8,307 nt of DNA from Desulfobulbaceae bacterium (GTDB taxonomy: Bacteria > Desulfobacterota > Desulfobulbia > Desulfobulbales > UBA5123), in the NCBI GenBank assembly GCA_029865195.1, contig JAOUHH010000113.1:1-8307 (forward strand). Reading direction: 5' to 3'. This document shows, in pieces, positions 5,398 to 8,307 of this stretch (position 1 is its first letter; every line of letters starts with the position of its first letter). A program made the position numbers and the translations under genes. Below the pieces are notes generated by a model that worked only from the letters and a program-made list of their open reading frames with translations, was not told where the DNA came from and ran no database searches.

Positions 5398-6730
5398 CTA
5401 CATAGTAGCCGCGGCGATCGCGCACGATGAGAAAGCGTAGCGGCTCGCGGCCCAGGTTGTTGACGATGGCGTCGTTGTAGTCGGCCATGGTGGTGATCTT
5501 CTCGCCCGCCACCTCGGCGATCAGATCCCCTCGCTCGATGCCGCTCTTCTGGGCGGCGCTGTCACGTTGCACCCGATCCACCACCACCTGTTCGCGTTTT
5601 TCCCGCACCGAGAAGCCAAAAAGTTGTTCGCCGTGTTTGAGGCCGTAATCCTTGGGGATCTCCGCCAGGGTGGCCTGCACCGTAAGGGTGTCGAAGCCGC
5701 GCAGGATCGTGAGGCGAAGCCGGTTGCCCCGTACATAGGTTTCGAGAATCGAATAAAAATCGCCGACGGTCAGCACCGGGTTTTCGTCGATGGCGGTGAG
5801 GACGTCGCCGAGGCGCAGGCCCACTTTTTCAGCCGGAGAGCCCTGCTCCGGTTCGCGGAGCAGTACCCCGCCGCCGATGTCGGCCGCCGCCTGTTTGCCA
5901 AGCTCCTCCACGCTGACGCCGAGAAAGGCGGGCGTCAGTTTTCCTTGGTTGATGAGGCTGGGCAGGACGCGCTTGACCACGTCGATGGGGATGGAAAAGC
6001 CGATCCCCTGCGCCTGCTGGATGATGGCGGTGTTGATGCCGATCAGTTCGCCGTTGATGTTCAACAGCGGGCCGCCGGAGTTGCCGGGGTTGATCAGGGC
6101 GTCGGTCTGGATGAAGAAGGAGGTTTGGCTGGCGTCGATGGCGATCCGGCGGCGCGGGGCGCTGACGATGCCGGTGGTGATGGAGTGGCCGAGGCCGAGC
6201 GGGTTGCCGATGGCGATCACCGTCTCGCCGGGCAGCAGATCGTCGGAGCGGGCCGGGGGGAGGGCCGGGTAGGTGCCGGCGCTGTTGATCTTGAGAACCG
6301 CCAGGTCAAGGCGCTCCGCCTTGCCGACAAGGCTTGCCTCCAGTTCCTTGCGCTGATTGGGAAGGGCGACGAAGATCCGCGACGCCTTGTCGATGACATG
6401 GGCGTTGGTGACCACGTAGCCACGGGGATCGATGATCGCGCCGCTGCCCAGGGCCTGGGTTTTGAAGGTGCGGGTCGGCCCCAGGTCGTTGAAAAACTGA
6501 TCGAAGAAGGGGTCGCTGAAGCCGAAGAACGGGGTGCTGCGGCGCTTGACGATCTGCTCGGTGCGGATGTTGACCACCGCCGGGCCGGCCTTGGCCACCG
6601 CCAGCACGACGGGCGAGCGGCGGTCCTGGCCGTGGCTCAAGCCTGGCAGGAGCAGGAGGGCGATCAGGATCGCCGGCAGACATTTAAAGCGGATGCCGGT
6701 GGCTGGCCGGATAAGCCGGGAAGGGTTCAT
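5387..6730 (-). CDS. Periplasmic serine protease of the DegP/HtrA (Do) family
   Basis: The 447-residue protein cleaves misfolded envelope proteins if it acts as its family does. It has a signal peptide (basic MNPSRLIRPATGIRFK, hydrophobic core 18-31, cleavage probably near SHG/Q, residue 34). A trypsin-like domain follows with triad His111 (TNAHV), Asp142 (RLDLAVLK) and Ser218 (GNSGGP), all intact. Two PDZ domains come next, beginning near FLGVSVEEL and FGFSVREK, each with a G(L/I)xxGD(V/L)I/L-type core. One trypsin domain plus two PDZ domains is the DegP/DegQ/MucD layout. The segment between residues 60 and 90 (FFGFSDPFFDQFF) is typical of the family. The frame is open 35 codons further upstream, but ATG 6730 has GAGGA nine bases ahead, and the signal peptide starts there. 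Its ribosome binding site lies inside the last codons of the upstream small gene, which implies translational coupling. Confidence 0.93.
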   Translation of the reverse strand: MNPSRLIRPATGIRFKCLPAILIALLLLPGLSHGQDRRSPVVLAVAKAGPAVVNIRTEQIVKRRSTPFFGFSDPFFDQFFNDLGPTRTFKTQALGSGAIIDPRGYVVTNAHVIDKASRIFVALPNQRKELEASLVGKAERLDLAVLKINSAGTYPALPPARSDDLLPGETVIAIGNPLGLGHSITTGIVSAPRRRIAIDASQTSFFIQTDALINPGNSGGPLLNINGELIGINTAIIQQAQGIGFSIPIDVVKRVLPSLINQGKLTPAFLGVSVEELGKQAAADIGGGVLLREPEQGSPAEKVGLRLGDVLTAIDENPVLTVGDFYSILETYVRGNRLRLTILRGFDTLTVQATLAEIPKDYGLKHGEQLFGFSVREKREQVVVDRVQRDSAAQKSGIERGDLIAEVAGEKITTMADYNDAIVNNLGREPLRFLIVRDRRGYYVDLP

Positions 6731-6735
6731 GGCGG

Positions 6736-6900
6736 TCAATCCTCGTCGCCGCAGCCGCAGCTTGCAAGCTCTGCGCGGCAGTCGGGGCAGATATCGCCGG
6801 AACCGCCCTGGCTGAAGAGGGCCGCGGGTGGGCATGGTCGGCCGCAGGTCGCGCAGGCCAAGGATGTGGGCTCGGTTGTCGCGGGCTGTGGTCTGCTCAT
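6736..6900 (-). CDS. Small cysteine-rich zinc-ribbon-like protein
   Basis: A 54-residue protein has seven cysteines: CATC (16, 19), Cys23, CPDC (38, 41) and a C-terminal CGC (48, 50) before an acidic GDED tail. Two CxxC pairs about 19 residues apart fit a zinc ribbon or rubredoxin-like knuckle, so metal binding is likely; the function is unknown. I chose ATG 6900 because GGAG lies nine bases upstream. An in-frame ATG at 6939 would give 67 residues and overlap the end of the HD-GYP gene by 11 bases, with a weaker ribosome binding site. The stop is only five bases before the protease start. The overlap or tight spacing on both sides supports a real coupled gene. There is no signal peptide, so it should be cytoplasmic. 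I do not recognise a named family. Confidence 0.65.
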   Translation of the reverse strand: MSRPQPATTEPTSLACATCGRPCPPAALFSQGGSGDICPDCRAELASCGCGDED

Positions 6901-6928
6901 GCCGGGTTTCTCCGCCGGGGCAATCGTT

Positions 6929-8167
6929 TTATCGATCATCACGCGTGGTCTCGCCGGTGGCGGCCTGCCAGCAGGCCGAGAGGTTTTCGCGCACGGTGGC
7001 GACGATCCCCTGGTCGAGCTGGTTGCTGTCGGCCATCTCCTGGAGGATGGCCATGGTTTTTTCCGGTGACATGGAGGCGCGGTAGGGGCGGTTCTGCACC
7101 AGGGCCTGGAAGATATCGGCGACGGCGATGATCCGCGCCTCGCGGGAAAGCCCGGCGCCTGCCCGGTGAAAGGGGTAGCCGTCGCCGCAGAGGGTCTCGT
7201 GGTGGAGGGCGGCCATCTCGGCGATGGATTCGAAGCCGTCGATGCGGCGCAGGATCTGATAGCTTTCAAAGCTGTGGTGTTTCATCGTCGCCCGTTCCCG
7301 GTCGTTGAGCGGTCCAGGTTTCTCAAGGATTTCGTCCGGTACCCGCAGTTTGCCGAGGTCGTGCAGCAAGCCCGCCACCTCCAGGGCATCGCAGTGGGCC
7401 TCCGGCAGCTCCAGCAGAACCCCGAGCTGTTTGGCCAAGCGGGAGACGCCGTGGGAATGCTCGACGGTAAAGGGGCTCTTGGCGTCGACGATGGTGGCGA
7501 ACATCCGGGCGATGCGGAGAAAGCATTGCTGGTCGATGGGGTGTTCCTTGCCGTCCAGGGCCATTTCGGAAAGATAGAGGCCGAGGTGGCGCGGCTGCAG
7601 GGTGAGCCAGAAAAATTCGTTGGCCGAAACCTCCATGAAGATGTCCACCAGTTGCGGGGCAAAAAAACTGCCCCGGTATTTGGCGATGGTGGCGCGGATA
7701 TCATCCTTGCCGAAGAGCAGTTCCTCGATGCCCTGCTGGGCGACCAGCGCGTCCACCCGATCGACCAGGTAGATGCAGTTGTTGATGAGGGCGGTCTGGT
7801 CGGGAAGGTCCATGTCCGTCAACTGCTCCCAGTGGGTATGGTGATAATGGATCAGGGGGGCGAGATCGGCGAACAGTTCGTGTTCGAGCAGCAGATCGTG
7901 GCCGCGCTGGCAATGTTCGTCGGCGCCGGACCAGTCGAGTTCGGAAACCAGATAGCGATGCACGGTGGTGGAGGAGACCCCGCAGTCATGCAGGAGGGCG
8001 GCGTGGTAGAGGCGGTCCAGGTCGTCGCCGGCAAGGCCCATGGCGCGCCCGCATTCCACCGCCATGAAGGCGACCCGTTTGCCGTGTTGCAGTTCGTCGA
8101 CGCCGACCAGGTCGAGGGCGTCGGAAAGGGCGTGAACCACCTGCCTGAAATCTATCTTGTCGGTCAT
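6929..8167 (-). CDS. Tandem HD-domain protein with C-terminal HD-GYP (probable c-di-GMP phosphodiesterase)
   Basis: The 412-residue soluble protein contains two copies of the HD fold. The C-terminal copy (about 215-400) has HD-GYP signatures: HSHGV (237-241), HDLGK (269-273), PDEILEKPGPL (277-287), KHHSFESYQIL (296-306), HHE (322-324), GDGYP (328-332) and a VADIFQAL..RPYR segment. HD-GYP proteins hydrolyse cyclic di-GMP with a metal centre, so that is the likely reaction. The N-terminal copy (about 10-145) keeps His28, HD (60-61), GHDLL (89-93) and VDRVDAL (135-141), but has HHTHW (109-113) instead of HHExxxGxGYP; it may be regulatory or have altered activity. No receiver, PAS or membrane segment is visible. 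GGAG lies ten bases before the start. The gene is 46 bases downstream of a partial minus-strand frame, and its 3' end abuts or overlaps the small cysteine-rich gene. Confidence 0.88.
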   Translation of the reverse strand: MTDKIDFRQVVHALSDALDLVGVDELQHGKRVAFMAVECGRAMGLAGDDLDRLYHAALLHDCGVSSTTVHRYLVSELDWSGADEHCQRGHDLLLEHELFADLAPLIHYHHTHWEQLTDMDLPDQTALINNCIYLVDRVDALVAQQGIEELLFGKDDIRATIAKYRGSFFAPQLVDIFMEVSANEFFWLTLQPRHLGLYLSEMALDGKEHPIDQQCFLRIARMFATIVDAKSPFTVEHSHGVSRLAKQLGVLLELPEAHCDALEVAGLLHDLGKLRVPDEILEKPGPLNDRERATMKHHSFESYQILRRIDGFESIAEMAALHHETLCGDGYPFHRAGAGLSREARIIAVADIFQALVQNRPYRASMSPEKTMAILQEMADSNQLDQGIVATVRENLSACWQAATGETTRDDR

Positions 8168-8213
8168 GATCCGGGTACTCCGTGTTGTTTGATGTGAAGA
8201 GGCGTAGCTCTTT

Positions 8214-8307
8214 TCAATAAGTCCGTTCGGGGGCTGCTGTCGCCCCAGCCTGGCTGATGGCGACGGCGAGCTCCAGTTCAGCGGCAGCAGTCAGTATGGC
8301 GCGACGA
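8214..8307 (-). CDS. C-terminal fragment of an unidentified protein entering at the right edge
   Basis: On the minus strand one frame is open from the window edge to a TGA at 8216-8214 and encodes about 30 residues. They are alanine-rich, include LTAAAELELAVAISQAG, and end in APERTY. The other two minus frames hit stops early. The run resembles the end of an amphipathic helix followed by a short tail. The stop is 46 bases before the HD-GYP start on the same strand, so the two genes may be co-transcribed. The fragment is too short to assign, and an open stretch of this length can arise by chance. Confidence 0.4.
   Translation of the reverse strand, partial: RRAILTAAAELELAVAISQAGATAAPERTY

Noticed and set aside
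6731..6835. 35-codon N-terminal extension of the HtrA protein
   Set aside because: It is Arg-rich, overlaps the cysteine-rich gene in another frame, and would bury the signal peptide that begins at 6730.
5567..7069. 500-codon plus-strand frame opposite htrA and its neighbours
   Set aside because: It runs across three well-supported minus-strand genes, shows no recognisable domain and is rich in Gly, Ala, Asp and Arg, as expected from reverse reading.
7166..8197. 343-codon plus-strand frame opposite the HD-GYP gene
   Set aside because: It is an antisense shadow; the minus-strand frame has clear HD-GYP motifs.
8196..8214. AAGAG / CTCTT hairpin upstream of the HD-GYP gene
   Set aside because: The stem is only about five pairs and has no proper T-tract on the coding strand. 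It is too weak to call a terminator or operator.

Overview
The window looks like chromosomal DNA of a GC-rich, anaerobe-type Gram-negative bacterium. The best guess is Desulfobacterota (former Deltaproteobacteria, Desulfobulbales- or Desulfuromonadales-like). This rests on the mix of a C_GCAxxG_C_C redox protein, an HD-GYP phosphohydrolase, a periplasmic HtrA protease and strong GC bias. It is inference, with no database search behind it. I see no insertion sequence, phage gene, CRISPR array, tRNA or rRNA.

Layout, left to right. (1) Minus strand: the first 18 codons of a gene running off the left edge (1-56), preceded in transcription order by a membrane-anchored SGNH/GDSL-type hydrolase (146-1528). 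(2) An AT-rich divergent intergenic region (1529-1744) with a perfect 8-bp inverted repeat, a direct repeat and candidate promoters. (3) Plus strand: clpB (1745-4336) followed by a C_GCAxxG_C_C cysteine-rich protein (4403-4960), closed by a strong rho-independent terminator (4980-5016). (4) Minus strand, reading right to left: the tail of an unidentified gene (8214-8307), a tandem-HD / HD-GYP protein (6929-8167), a tiny cysteine-rich zinc-ribbon-like protein (6736-6900 or 6736-6939), a DegP/HtrA-type protease (5387-6730) and a small secreted charged-helix protein (5010-5282).

Functionally the centre of the window is protein quality control: ClpB disaggregase in the cytoplasm, and an HtrA protease plus a small Spy/DUF3106-like exported protein in the envelope. 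The HD-GYP, zinc-ribbon and htrA genes are packed with an overlap or a 5-nt gap, so they are probably one operon. That places a probable c-di-GMP phosphodiesterase with an envelope protease. Most of this is conserved-family biology. The least described pieces are the small cysteine-rich protein, the triple-repeat exported protein, the C-terminal module on the SGNH protein and the palindrome between the SGNH gene and clpB. I found no convincing evidence of a wholly new multi-gene system.
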